Assembly: GCA_963745775.1 (NCBI GenBank)
Contig: CAVUYY010000011.1
Span: 1 to 64,000 of the forward strand
DNA length: 64,000 nt
Reading direction: 5' to 3'
DNA from: Gaiellasilicea sp963745775
GTDB taxonomy: Bacteria; Actinomycetota; Thermoleophilia; Gaiellales; Gaiellaceae
A program made the translations under genes and the position numbers. Every line of letters begins with the position of its first letter. Positions within the stretch are counted from its first letter, which is position 1. This document shows positions 26,459 through 35,013 of the stretch, piece by piece. The notes under the pieces are model-generated. The model made no database searches and was not told where the DNA came from. It was given only the letters and a program-made list of their open reading frames with translations.

Positions 26459-27619
26459 GTCGATCCGCGTCCTGCGCGTGATCGCGCGCCTGAACATGGG
26501 CGGCCCGGCGCTCCACGTCGCCTACCTCTCGGCGGGGCTCGCGGAGCGAGGCTACGAGACGACGCTCGTCGCCGGCTCGCTCGCGCGCGGCGAGGGCTCG
26601 ATGGCGTATGTGGCGGAGGAGCTCGGCGTCGAGATCGTCAAGCTCGACGCGCTGTCGCGGGAGATCTCGCCGATCCGGGACGCGCTTTCGGTGCTTCGAC
26701 TTGCCCGCCTGATCCGCGAGCAGCGGCCGCAGATCCTGCACACGCATACGGCGAAGGCGGGCACGGTGGGGCGTGTGGCGGCGCTCCTCGCAGGCTCCGC
26801 CCGGCCGCCGATCGTCGTCCACACGTTTCACGGCCATGTCCTCCACGGCTACTTCGGCCCGTTCAAGTCGCAGGCGTTTCGCCTGCTCGAGCGGCTGCTG
26901 GCGCGGATGACGACCCGGCTCGTCGCGGTCAGCCCGCAGGTGCGCGACGACCTCGTCTCGCTCGGGGTTGCGCCCGCTGAGAAGTTCAGCGTCGTCCGCC
27001 TGGGAATCGAGCTCGGCGAGCGCGTGCAGACCCAGGTGGCCGGTGCGGCCGCGCGCGCGAGGCTCGGGATCGCGCCGGATCGGTTCGTGGTCGGCTGGGT
27101 CGGGCGGATGACGGGCGTCAAGCGCACCGACGACGTGCTCGAGAGCGTCGCTCGACTGCGCGAAGGCGGCGTCGACGCGGCACTCCTGCTCGTCGGCGAC
27201 GGGCCGGATCGCGACCACGTCGAGCAACGCGCGAGCGAGCTCGGGATCATCCGCAACTGCTTCTTCCTCGGCTACCAGGAGGACGTCTCGGACTGGTACC
27301 AGGCTTTCGACACGCTCATCCTGCCCTCGGCGAACGAGGGAACGCCGGTCGTCGTGATCGAGGCGCTCGCCTCCGGCTGCCCCGTCGTCGCGACGAGCGT
27401 GGGCGGCGTGCCCGACGTCGTCCGCGAGGGCATCGACGGCTTCCTCGTGCCGGCGGGAGACGTCGAGGCGCTCGTCGAACGGTTGGCCCAGCTCGCCGCC
27501 GATCCCGAGCTGCGGTCCCGGATGGGTGAGGCGGGCCGCGAAAGCGTTCCCGAGCGTTACGCCGTCGAGCGCCTGGTCGGCGACATCGACGAGCTGTATC
27601 GCTCCGCTGCCTCGCCTAG
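26448..27619 (+). CDS. GT4 glycosyltransferase
   Basis: TTG 26448 overlaps the epimerase by 11 bases. SIRVLRVIARLNMGGPALHVAYLSAGL, LHTHTAKAGTVGRVAALLAG, THFGH-like VVHTFHGHVLHGYF, VVGWVGRMTGVKRTDDVLESVARL, LLLVGDGPDRDHVEQRASELG, FFLGYQEDVSDWYQAFDTLILPSANEGTPVVVIEALASGCPVVATSVGGVPDVV: a typical GT4 enzyme of about 390 residues. The open frame continues 417 bases past LYRSAASPRA across the convergent GNAT gene; family length predicts a stop near 27617-27619, where TAG lies in another frame, so an indel is likely. Confidence 0.8.
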
Positions 27620-28146
27620 AGCGCCTTCCAGAAGAAGGTCGTCGGGCACGGCCGCCCATCCGGATAGAGCGCGTAGCCGGGGATCTCGCCGACCTTCGTC
27701 CAGCCGAGGCGTGCGTAGAGGCGGGCGGCATCGTCGCCGCTCACGGCGTCGAGGACGAGGAGCGTCTTGCCCTCCGCTCGCGCTTCCGTCTCGGCGACCG
27801 CCATCAGCAGCTCGGCGATCCCGCGTCTCCGGGCCGAGCGGTGGACGAGCAGCTTCGCGATCTCGGCGCGGTGCGGCTGGTTCGGCGGCAGCGCCAGGAT
27901 CACCTGAACCGTGCCGACGAGCTCGTCGCCCGCGAACGCCGCGAGGATCAGTCGGCGCCCCTGCTCGGCCTCGGCCACGAAGCCCGCGAACGCCTCGCGC
28001 GCGTCCTCGACCGAGAACGGCGCCATGTAGCTGACGGAGGCACCTCCGGCGACGCAGTCGTGGAGGACTGCAGCGAGCGCGTCGAGGTGCTCGCGCGCCT
28101 CGTCCCCGTCGAGCCGGCGGATCTCGATCTGCTCGGTTGCGGCCAC
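27616..28146 (-). CDS. GNAT family N-acetyltransferase
   Basis: 176 residues from GTG 28146 (the ORF extends to 28329 but the extra 61 residues are low-complexity). EIRRLDGDEAREHLDALAAVLHDCVAGGASVSYMAPFSVEDAREAF, VGTVQVILALPPNQPHRAEIAKLLVHRSARRRGIAELLMAVAETEARAEGKTLLVLDAVSGDDAARLYARLGWTKVGEIPGYALYPDG. The R-R-x-G-I/A loop and LY..LGW are the acetyl-CoA-binding GNAT signature. The length and PF...E.A..... resemble tabtoxin-resistance-type acetyltransferases. Not obviously part of the glycan pathway. Confidence 0.75.
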   Translation of the reverse strand: MAATEQIEIRRLDGDEAREHLDALAAVLHDCVAGGASVSYMAPFSVEDAREAFAGFVAEAEQGRRLILAAFAGDELVGTVQVILALPPNQPHRAEIAKLLVHRSARRRGIAELLMAVAETEARAEGKTLLVLDAVSGDDAARLYARLGWTKVGEIPGYALYPDGRPCPTTFFWKAL

Positions 28147-28188
28147 CGTGGTCAGTCTCGCAGTAGCGGCAGCGCGCACAGACGGGTG

Positions 28189-28194
28189 TAGGGT
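28189..28194 (+). promoter_or_regulatory. -10 box (TAGGGT) of hydrolase gene
   Basis: TAGGGT, 7 bases, GTG 28202; leaderless format. The divergent GNAT gene starts 43 bases away. Confidence 0.5.
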
Positions 28195-28201
28195 CGGCCG
28201 G

Positions 28202-29089
28202 GTGCGGCTGCTTGCGGCGTTTCTCGTTGCCGTCGTGCTCGCGTCCGTCGCGAGCGCGGCCTCGCCGGTTCGCTCGTTCGTTCGCTCGGCCGGGCCTGTG
28301 GATGCCCGCCGGACGATCGTGCTCGTCAACGGAGGGCCGGGCTACGACAGCCAGCAGATCTTTCGCGCCTTCAAGCGGCTCGCGTCGCCGACGCGCCGCG
28401 TAATCGCCTACGACCAGCGGGGGATCGGACGCACGCCGCCGCCGAGCTCGGTTCCCCACGACTACTCGCTCGACGCCTTCGTCGCGGATCTCGAGGCGCT
28501 TCGGATTCGCCTCGGCGTCCAGCGGATCGACCTGCTCGGCCATTCGTTCGGAGCGCTCGTCGCCTCCGCCTACACGGCGGCGCATCCCAACCGCGTGAGG
28601 TCGTTGATCCTGCATGCGGGCCTGCCGATGTCCGTGACGGCGCAGTACGAGGGCGACGCGAGGTTCGAGCGACGACTTGGGTTGCTGCAGCGCCGGAGTG
28701 TCGTCCCCGGATCCATGCCGGCGCTCTGTGCCGACCGCAGCCGCGCGCTGTTGCCCGTCTACCTCGGTGACCCTCGCCGGGCGGGTGCGATCGCGAAGGC
28801 GCTCGGGCCGTTCCGCTGCGACGACTCGGTAGCGGTCGTCGCGAACGAGGCGATCGTCTCCGACCCTCGCCGGCCCGCGCTCGAGCTCGCGCTCGCCCGC
28901 TATCGCGGGCCTGCGCTCGTCGTGATGGGCAGCCGCGACCCCTTCGGTGCAGCCTGGGCCGACGACAACGCCGCTCCTCTCCGCGGGGCCCAGGTGACGA
29001 AGAGGATCCTGCCGAACGCCGGCCACTATCTCTGGCTCGAGTCCGCCGCGCTCTATCCGACGCTCCGAGCGTTTCTCGCGACGAGCTAG
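28202..29089 (+). CDS. Secreted alpha/beta hydrolase (proline iminopeptidase-like)
   Basis: 295 residues. A signal peptide (RLLAAFLVAVVLASVASAA) begins at GTG 28202. NGGPG (43-47, oxyanion loop), AYDQRGIG (69-76), the nucleophile elbow GHSFGA with Ser115, Asp246 in SRDPFG and His275 in NAGHYLW complete an alpha/beta-hydrolase triad. The NGGPG and YDQRG motifs are those of the S33 aminopeptidase/proline iminopeptidase group. It probably acts outside the cell on a small peptide or ester. Its promoter is the TAGGGT box above. Confidence 0.8.
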   Translation: MRLLAAFLVAVVLASVASAASPVRSFVRSAGPVDARRTIVLVNGGPGYDSQQIFRAFKRLASPTRRVIAYDQRGIGRTPPPSSVPHDYSLDAFVADLEALRIRLGVQRIDLLGHSFGALVASAYTAAHPNRVRSLILHAGLPMSVTAQYEGDARFERRLGLLQRRSVVPGSMPALCADRSRALLPVYLGDPRRAGAIAKALGPFRCDDSVAVVANEAIVSDPRRPALELALARYRGPALVVMGSRDPFGAAWADDNAAPLRGAQVTKRILPNAGHYLWLESAALYPTLRAFLATS

Positions 29090-29119
29090 CTGGAGCCACG
29101 CGAGCCTCGATCGGGTCAG

Positions 29120-29125
29120 TAGCTT
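29120..29125 (+). promoter_or_regulatory. -10 box (TAGCTT) of flavoprotein gene
   Basis: TAGCTT followed by 7 bases and ATG 29133, leaderless format. Confidence 0.45.
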
Positions 29126-29132
29126 TCTGGTC

Positions 29133-30807
29133 ATGGTGACGGCAGAGGAGATTGCGGCGATCACGGTTTTCGAGGCGCTCGAGCTCGCCGACCGGGAGCG
29201 GCTGGCACGCGTGGCGGCCGATCTCACCCTGAGACCGGGCGAGTACGCGGTGCACGAGGGTGGCGAGCGGGCGCTCTTCGCCGTGCTCGAGGGTCGCATC
29301 GAGCCGATCAAGCGCGTCGACGGAATCGAGCGAGTCGTCGGCGCTCGCGCGCCCGGCGACATCTTCGGCGAGGTGCCGCTGACCCTCGGCACCGTCTTTC
29401 CGGTCGGGTTCCGCGCGGCCGAGCAGTCGCGCGTGCTGCGGATCGAGCCGCAGGACTACCACGCCGTCGCAGCCGTGGCGCCCGATGTCGCCAAGGAGGT
29501 CGGCCGGCTGGCCGGGCATCGGATGAGCGGTCCGGGCGGTCTGCAGGGGATCGCCGCCGACCCGCCGCCGCGGCGCGCGATCGTCGTCGGCTACCGCTGG
29601 GATCCGGAGACCACCGAGCTGCGGCGCTTCCTCGACCGGAACCAGATCACCTTCAGGTGGATCTCGCCCGATGCGCCCGACGCGGACGAGCAGTGGTGGG
29701 GTGGGCCGGTGCCGGCCGACGAGGACTGCCCGACGATCCGCATGGTCGACGGGAAGACCGTCGTGCGACCGACGCTCCGCCGCGCGGCCGAGTTGCTGGG
29801 GTTGACCACCGAGCCCGCGTCCGCGGAGTACGACGTCGTGATCGTCGGCGCAGGACCGGCCGGGCTCGCAGCCGCGGTCTACGGGGCCTCGGAGGGCCTG
29901 CACACGGTTGCGATCGAGCGGGAGGCGCCCGGCGGTCAGGCCGGCACGTCGTCGCAGATCGAGAACTATCTCGGCTTCCCGGCGGGAGTCTCGGGGGACG
30001 AGCTCGCGAGCCGCGCCTTGCAGCAGGCGCAGCGGCTCGGCGCCGAGATCCTCGTCACTCGCTGGATCACCCGGATCGACCCGGCGACGAAGCAGGTCTA
30101 TCTCGACGGCGGCGACGTCCTTCGGGGGCGGACGATCATCGTTGCGTGCGGAGTCGCCTGGCGGAAGCTCGCGATCGAGGGCTTCGAGCGGCTCGCCGGG
30201 AAAGGCATCTCGTACGGCGCCGCTCGCAGCGAAGCGCCGAGCGCACACGGCCTGGACGTCCACATCGTGGGGGCCGGCAACTCGGCCGGGCAGGCGGCGC
30301 TTCACTTCGCCAGCCATGCAAAGAGCGTGACGATCATGTGCCGCGGCGAGTCGCTCGAGAAGAGCATGTCGAGCTATCTCGTCGACCAAGTGGCGGCGCG
30401 TTCGAATATCCGCACGGCCTTCCGGACCGAGGTCGTGGCCGCCCACGGCGAGCTGTCGCTCGAGGCGATCGACATCCGCAACGCGGAGACCGGCGAGACG
30501 AGCAGGCACGAGTCCGGTGGGCTCTACATCTTCATCGGAGCCGACGCCGAGACCGGCTGGCTCCCGGAGGAGATCGCGCTCGATTCCCGCGGCTACGTGC
30601 TCACGGGCTCGGATCTCTCGCCTCGCCGACCGCTGGGAGCTCGATCGGGATCCCTACCTCCTCGAGACGAGCGTCCCGGGAATCTTCGCGTGCGGCGACG
30701 TCCGCCTCGGTCCGGTGAAACGCGTCGCGGCGGCCGTCGGCGAGGGCAGCATGGCGATCGCCTTCGTCCACCAGTACCTCAAGGAAGCCGAAACCCGCGT
30801 CGGGTAG
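29133..30807 (+). CDS. cNMP-binding-domain thioredoxin-reductase-like flavoprotein lacking CxxC (one frameshift)
   Basis: About 557 residues. Residues 1-125 form a cyclic-nucleotide-binding-type beta barrel (LTLRPGEYAVHEGGERALFAVLEGRIEPIKR, GDIFGEVPLTLG); 145-220 is a thioredoxin-like/glutaredoxin-like spacer; from about 230 comes the FAD site VVIVGAGPAGLAAAVYGASEG, then GQAGTSSQIENYLGFP, NAD site VHIVGAGNSAGQAALHF, and after a one-base shift near 30622 the FAD C-terminal GIFACGDVRLGPVKRVAAAVGEGS. Where thioredoxin reductases have CATC, this protein reads GISYGAARSEAPS, so no redox disulfide is present. It may be an NADPH-linked oxidoreductase or sensor. Without the frame fix it looks fused to the next gene. 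Confidence 0.75.
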
Positions 30808-30810
30808 CGT
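30805..30810 (+). promoter_or_regulatory. -10 box overlapping the flavoprotein stop codon
   Basis: The TAG stop of the flavoprotein gene is the first half of TAGCGT, which ends 8 bases before ATG 30819 of the GFA-TPR gene. Confidence 0.4.
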
Positions 30811-30818
30811 CCGCGGCG

Positions 30819-31496
30819 ATGGCCACCCGAGCTGCCGCCTGTCACTGCGGGCAACTCCGCCTCGAGGTCGACGGCGATCCGTTCGTCGTCTCCATCTGTC
30901 ACTGCCTCGCCTGCCAGCGTCGGACCGGAAGCGCCTTCGGGATGCAGGCGGCGTTCAAGGCGGATCAAGTGCAGGTCGTCGGTCGCTTCAACGACTTCGC
31001 CCGAATCTCGGAGGAGGAAGACCAGAAGGAGCATGCCTTCCACTTCTGTCCGAACTGCGGCTCGCAGGTCTTCTACACGGAGCCGACGGAGCCGGACCTA
31101 GTCGTCGTCTCGGTCGGCTCGTTCGCCGACCCGACGTTCCCGCCGCCGACGGAGTCCGGTTACGACTCCAGCCGTCATCATTGGGTGACGCTGCCCGACA
31201 CGGTCCAGCGGTACGACCCGGAGCTGTGGGAGCCGGCGCGGCCGCTCTACGAGGCCGGCAAGTATGCGGAGGCGGCGGATCGGGGTCGCGAGCTCCTGGA
31301 GGCCCACCCCAACCTGGCGTACCTCCACTACCAGGTGGCGTGCTGCGAGAGCCTCGCTGGCCGGACGACCGAATCGCTCGAGCATCTCCGCCAGGCGATC
31401 GAGAAGTGGGAGGGCTGCCGCGAGCTGGCCAGAGGGGATTCCGACTTCGACCGGATCCGCGGCGAGCTCGCGTTCGAGGAGCTCGTCGGCCGCTGA
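30819..31496 (+). CDS. GFA/CENP-V domain protein with C-terminal TPR
   Basis: 225 residues. Residues 1-125 are a GFA-type beta-tent zinc domain: ACHCGQLRLEV, SICHCLACQRRTGSAFG, FHFCPNCGSQVFYTEP (C-x-C, C-x-C-x2-C, C-x2-C). Residues 140-225 are TPR-like helices (PLYEAGKYAEAADRGRELLEAHPNLAYLHYQVACCESLAGRTTESLEHLRQAIEKW) ending with DSDFDRIRGELAFEELVGR. GFA proteins bind S-hydroxymethylglutathione or are poorly defined; the TPR tail suggests a binding partner. Own promoter (TAGCGT). The next gene is convergent. Confidence 0.75.
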   Translation: MATRAAACHCGQLRLEVDGDPFVVSICHCLACQRRTGSAFGMQAAFKADQVQVVGRFNDFARISEEEDQKEHAFHFCPNCGSQVFYTEPTEPDLVVVSVGSFADPTFPPPTESGYDSSRHHWVTLPDTVQRYDPELWEPARPLYEAGKYAEAADRGRELLEAHPNLAYLHYQVACCESLAGRTTESLEHLRQAIEKWEGCRELARGDSDFDRIRGELAFEELVGR

Positions 31497-31512
31497 CGCA
31501 AGCTCAGGGTCG

Positions 31513-32427
31513 TCAGAAGACGGTCGCCCAGTCGTCCTTGATGCTGACGATCGTCCAGCCGTTCGTCCCGGCGCGGTCAAGAGCCTGCTCGGCCCCGCTC
31601 GTGTAGTCGAACTCGCGCTCGGGGTCGTCGTGGAGGACGAGCAGGCGCAGGAATGGCTTGTCCTCGTGCCGGGTGAAGTCGAGCATCTGGATGTCCCCGT
31701 TCGAGTTCCCGGCCGCGAGGAGCGGGCGGCGCCCGATTCTGCTCCAGATCCGGATCGGCTTCTGCGCGCCGTCGTCGAGGACGTCGGCTTCGGCCTTGCG
31801 GGTGATCGCGCCGCCCCGGTCGCCGGGCACGTACTCGAGCGCGGTGGAGCTCCCGATCACCCGGTCGCGCGGGATCCCGTAGAGCTCCTGGCTGATCGGC
31901 CGCATGAAGTCGCGGCCGCCACCGGAGGCGATGTAGTTCGAGAACCCGTTCGCCTTCAGATAGCCGAGCAGCTCGACCATCGGCGCGTACCCGCACTCGA
32001 GGTAGCCGCGCCCGAGCGTCGGATGCTGCGTCGTGCGTAGGAACGAGTCGGCGAGCGCCTCGAAGTCGTCGACGTCGATCCCCGAGTGGGCCACGAGCAC
32101 GCCACCGAGCAGCGTCCGGACGTTCGTGTCGTCGCCCGCGTAGTGCTCGGTCATCACCTGCCCCAGCCACTGGTAGTCCCGCTCGTACGCCGCCTTCCAG
32201 GGCTGGCGCTCGCGCAGCTCCGGATCCGCCTCCGCCATCTCGGCGAACCGCCGGAGGATGAAGTCGGCCTGGATCGGGAGCGGCTTCTCGCACCAGAGGG
32301 TGCCGTCGTTGTCGAAGACGGCGATCCGCTCCTCGACCGGCACGTCCTCCGACACGACGCGCTCGACGAAGTCGAGGAGCGACTGTCTCGCGGCGCCGTC
32401 GTTCCAACTCGTCAGCTCGTTCGGCAT
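31513..32427 (-). CDS. HAD-superfamily phosphatase
   Basis: 304 residues. Motif I IAVFDNDGTLW (Asp39 nucleophile, Asp41), motif II IASGGG, motif IV AAGNSNGDIQML. The large cap between motif I and II (residues 50-150: PWKAAYERDYQWLGQVMTEHYAGDDTNVR) is typical of phosphoserine-phosphatase-like HAD proteins. Small phosphorylated metabolite as substrate is likely but unidentified. Upstream TACTTT lies about 33 bases before the ATG, so it probably has a short leader. Confidence 0.8.
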   Translation of the reverse strand: MPNELTSWNDGAARQSLLDFVERVVSEDVPVEERIAVFDNDGTLWCEKPLPIQADFILRRFAEMAEADPELRERQPWKAAYERDYQWLGQVMTEHYAGDDTNVRTLLGGVLVAHSGIDVDDFEALADSFLRTTQHPTLGRGYLECGYAPMVELLGYLKANGFSNYIASGGGRDFMRPISQELYGIPRDRVIGSSTALEYVPGDRGGAITRKAEADVLDDGAQKPIRIWSRIGRRPLLAAGNSNGDIQMLDFTRHEDKPFLRLLVLHDDPEREFDYTSGAEQALDRAGTNGWTIVSIKDDWATVF

Positions 32428-32479
32428 CCTGCGCTCGTCTCCGTCGGTCGCTCGACGGAAAAGTACCTCGGAAGCGGCT

Positions 32480-33645
32480 CTAGCCGGCGAGGCGCTGGAA
32501 CGCGGCGAAGCTCGGTTTGCGGATCCCGCCCGTCGTCAGGAGGCCGGATTGCCAGCCCTCCTCGATCCGGGCGCGCGTCTCGTCGCGGAGCAGGAACCAG
32601 AGCATCATGTCGATCCGCGGATGGCGCCTCGCGATCCCGAAGGCCTGCGTCAGGTAGGTCGCCTGCTTCGCGAGGGTGACGCCGAAGATCGGATCGGGCG
32701 GGTTCGTCTGGTAGCCGTACTCGGTGATCCAGATCCGCTTGTTCCCGTAGAGCTTCGTCACCTCGAGGATCAGCAGGTTGATGTTGCCGAGCGTGATCGC
32801 CGTCGGCGCCTGGCCGCGCGAGGGCGTCGGAGGCGGCGTGGACGGGGTCTCGGACGGAGAGCCGTAGTAGGGGTGGTGCGCGTACGCGTCGAAGCCCGTC
32901 GCGCCCGCGAGCTTCATGCCCCGCAGGAACGCGATCGGGGACGAGCGCCGGCCGTGCCGAGTTCGGGTTGTTGTTCCCGCGGGGCGCCGTGACTCCGCAG
33001 GCGACCTTCGAGGCACCGACCGTCGTCACGCTGATCCCCTTGACGATCGCGTTGCAGATCTTCGCGTAGTCGATCGGGCTCTGCGGCGACGGAGCGGCCG
33101 GCGACCTTCCGGTACTGGGGGCGCAGGAAGGCGGGGTTGTTCGGCTCGTTCCAGGCGAGCCAGGAGCGGACGGAGGGGAGCAGCCGCCCATCGGCGCCGG
33201 GGTAGCGGCCGTTGTAGCGCCTCGCCGCGGCAGCTGCGAAGCGCTGCAGGTCGAGCGCGTTTCGCGGCACGACGTTGACGCCGGCGGCGGCGTTCGCCCA
33301 CGGGGGTGTGCCGACGATCGAGAAGACGACCTTGATCCCGTACTGGGCCGCGTAGTTGACGGTCCGGTCGTAGGACGACCAGTCGTAGGCGGGGTCGGCC
33401 GGATTCGTGGGGTTCGCCGGCCGCCGCTTCGCGACGCCGCCCGCGCCGCCCCAGACGAGGTTGATCCGGATCAGCTGCGTCCGCAGCGTGCGGAGGACCG
33501 GAAAGACGGTGTCGGGATTGCCGTAGTGGATCTGGGCGTCGTCGAAGATCCCCCGCTGGAGGAACCGCGACGCGCTGGCCGACGGCACGGCGACACCCGC
33601 GGCCACGAGGAGCGAGGCCGCGACGTGCGCGAGCCTTCTACGCAA
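32480..33645 (-). CDS. Secreted clan GH-A glycoside hydrolase (two frameshifts)
   Basis: TTG 33645 gives a signal peptide (RRRLAHVAASLLVAAGVAVPSASA) and overlaps the upstream decarboxylase stop by 8 bases. After VFPVLRTLRTQLIRINLVWGG and IKVVFSIVGTPPWAN, the acid/base motif WLAWNEPNNPAFL is followed by frame changes near 33110 and 32930; ATGFDAYAHHPYYGSP, NLLILEVTKLYGNKRIWITEYGYQTN supplies the nucleophile Glu. Two catalytic glutamates at strand 4 and 7 with NEP and TEYG are clan GH-A features (GH5/39-like). It may cleave the exopolysaccharide during export or remodelling. Length about 385 residues. Confidence 0.75.
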
Positions 33646-34576
33646 TTGGAGCTTCTCGAGGCAGCGACGCGCGGAGCTTGCGGAGACCCTCGTCGAGCTC
33701 GATCGTCGGCTCCCAGCCGAGCACCTGGCGCGCACGCGTGATGTCCGGCTGGCGCACCTTCGGGTCGTCGACCGGCAGCGCCTCGAAGACGATCTCGCTC
33801 GTCGCCTCGAAGACCTCGATCACCTTCTCGGCGAGCTCGAGGAGCGTGAACTCGTTCGGGTTGCCGACGTTGACGGGCAAATGCTCGCCGCTCTCCTGGA
33901 GCAGGATCAGCCCGCGCACGAGATCGTCGACGTAGCAGAAGCTCCGCGTCTGAGAGCCGTCGCCGTAGACCGTGATCGGCTTCTGCTCGACCGCCTGGCG
34001 GACGAAGTTCGGGATCGCGCGCCCGTCGTAGGGGCGCATGCGCGGGCCGTAGGTGTTGAAGATCCGGACGATGCAGGTGTCCACGCCCTGCTGGCGGTGG
34101 TACGCCATCGTCAGCGCCTCGGCGTAGCGCTTCGCCTCGTCGTACACGCCGCGTGGGCCGATCGGGTTGACGTGACCCCAGTACGTCTCGGGCTGCGGGT
34201 GCACCTCCGGGTCGCCGTAGACCTCGGACGTCGAGGCGAGCAGGAAGCGCGCGCGCTTGAACTTGGCGAGGCCGAGCGCGTTGTGCGTCCCGTAGGAGCC
34301 GACCTTCAGCGTCTGCAAGGGCAGGCGCAGATAGTCGATCGGGCTGGCCGGGCTTGCGAGGTGGTAGACGAAGTCGATCGGCTCGTCGATCCTGATCGCG
34401 TGGGTCAGGTCGTGCGGGAGGAAGACGAAATCGCCCGACCGCATGTGCTCGATGTTCGCGAGCGAGCCGGTCTCGAGATTGTCGACGCAGATCACCCGGT
34501 GGCCGGCGGCGAGCAGCGCGTCGGACAGGTGCGACCCCAGGAAGCCGGCTCCGCCGGTGACAACGGACGTCGGCAT
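33638..34576 (-). CDS. UDP-glucuronate decarboxylase (UDP-xylose synthase)-like SDR
   Basis: 312 residues from ATG 34576 (the ORF extends to 34636, but TACGAT lies 8 bases before this ATG). TGGAGFLGSHLSDALL, YHLASPASPIDYLRLPLQTLKVGSYGTHNALGLAK, STSEVYGDPEVHPQPE, YDEAKRYAEAL and RIFNTYGPRMRPYDGRAIPNFV are close to the UXS/SLS2 consensus: NAD+-dependent decarboxylation of UDP-glucuronate to UDP-xylose. Supplies a pentose donor for the polysaccharide. Followed by the secreted hydrolase. Confidence 0.85.
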   Translation of the reverse strand: MPTSVVTGGAGFLGSHLSDALLAAGHRVICVDNLETGSLANIEHMRSGDFVFLPHDLTHAIRIDEPIDFVYHLASPASPIDYLRLPLQTLKVGSYGTHNALGLAKFKRARFLLASTSEVYGDPEVHPQPETYWGHVNPIGPRGVYDEAKRYAEALTMAYHRQQGVDTCIVRIFNTYGPRMRPYDGRAIPNFVRQAVEQKPITVYGDGSQTRSFCYVDDLVRGLILLQESGEHLPVNVGNPNEFTLLELAEKVIEVFEATSEIVFEALPVDDPKVRQPDITRARQVLGWEPTIELDEGLRKLRASLPREAPIA

Positions 34577-34584
34577 TGCGCGGG

Positions 34585-34590
34585 ATCGTA
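34585..34590 (-). promoter_or_regulatory. -10 box (TACGAT) of UDP-xylose synthase-like gene
   Basis: Minus-strand TACGAT, 8 bases, ATG 34576; leaderless format and the reason for the chosen start. Confidence 0.45.
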
Positions 34591-34658
34591 CCGCCGCCCC
34601 CGGATCGCCAACCGGATTCTTACGATTTCCTAGCATCCGCGGCGGCCGCGGCGCCTCC

Positions 34659-34664
34659 TAGACT
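34659..34664 (+). promoter_or_regulatory. -10 box (TAGACT) of LCP-type gene
   Basis: TAGACT, 6 bases, ATG 34671. Confidence 0.45.
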
Positions 34665-34670
34665 TCGAGC

Positions 34671-35006
34671 ATGGCCGAGCCGAGCCGACGCGCGCTTCTC
34701 GCCGGGTTTCTCTCGATGCTCCTGCCGGGTGCGGGGCAGCTCTTCCAGGGCGCGCGGCGCCGCGGGCTCCTGCTGCTCGGCGCGACGGCGCTCATCCTGC
34801 TCGTCCTGCCGGCCGCCGTCGCGTGGCGCGGGCAGGCGGGACTGCCGGTGCTCGACCGGCGGCTCGTCGCGACCTTCCTGGTCGTCGATCTCGGCATCCT
34901 CGCGTTCCGCCTTTTCGCGGTGGTCGATGCAGCGCGCGGCGTCCGGACGGTGCTCGCGCGCGCCATGCTGGTCGCCCTCGTCGTCGCGAGAAAAATTCAG
35001 AGCTGA
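34671..35006 (+). pseudogene. N-terminal part of a split LytR-CpsA-Psr protein
   Basis: 111 residues: RRALLAGFLSMLLPGAGQLFQGARRRGLLLLGATALILL, a second hydrophobic stretch, then FRLFAVVDAARGVRTVLARAMLVALVVA before the frame breaks into an AT-rich AAAAATTCAG and stops. Basic N-terminus plus GAGQL.....RRG helix pair is the cytoplasmic/membrane start I would expect for an LCP protein of this lineage, and the missing remainder (AAGYVTVRSYEVLETVF onward) lies at 37960-39102, 3 kb away in the same orientation. The break near 34988 looks like an insertion or an assembly join. As a free protein it would be a three-helix membrane peptide. Confidence 0.55.
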
Positions 35007-35013
35007 TTCCGGG

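Noticed and set aside
27620..28034. Continuation of the GT4 frame over the convergent GNAT gene
   Set aside because: Past the family's usual length, low-complexity, antisense to a well-conserved GNAT protein.
29133..31496. Apparent single protein fusing the flavoprotein to GFA-TPR
   Set aside because: The flavoprotein C-terminal FAD motif continues in another frame to a stop at 30807, and the GFA part has its own ATG and -10; the fusion is created by a frameshift.
34671..35006. Independent TM2-like small membrane gene
   Set aside because: Possible, but the following LCP domain lacks a start and would join smoothly in frame; I prefer a split LCP gene. The tail RKIQS comes from AT-rich sequence after the break.
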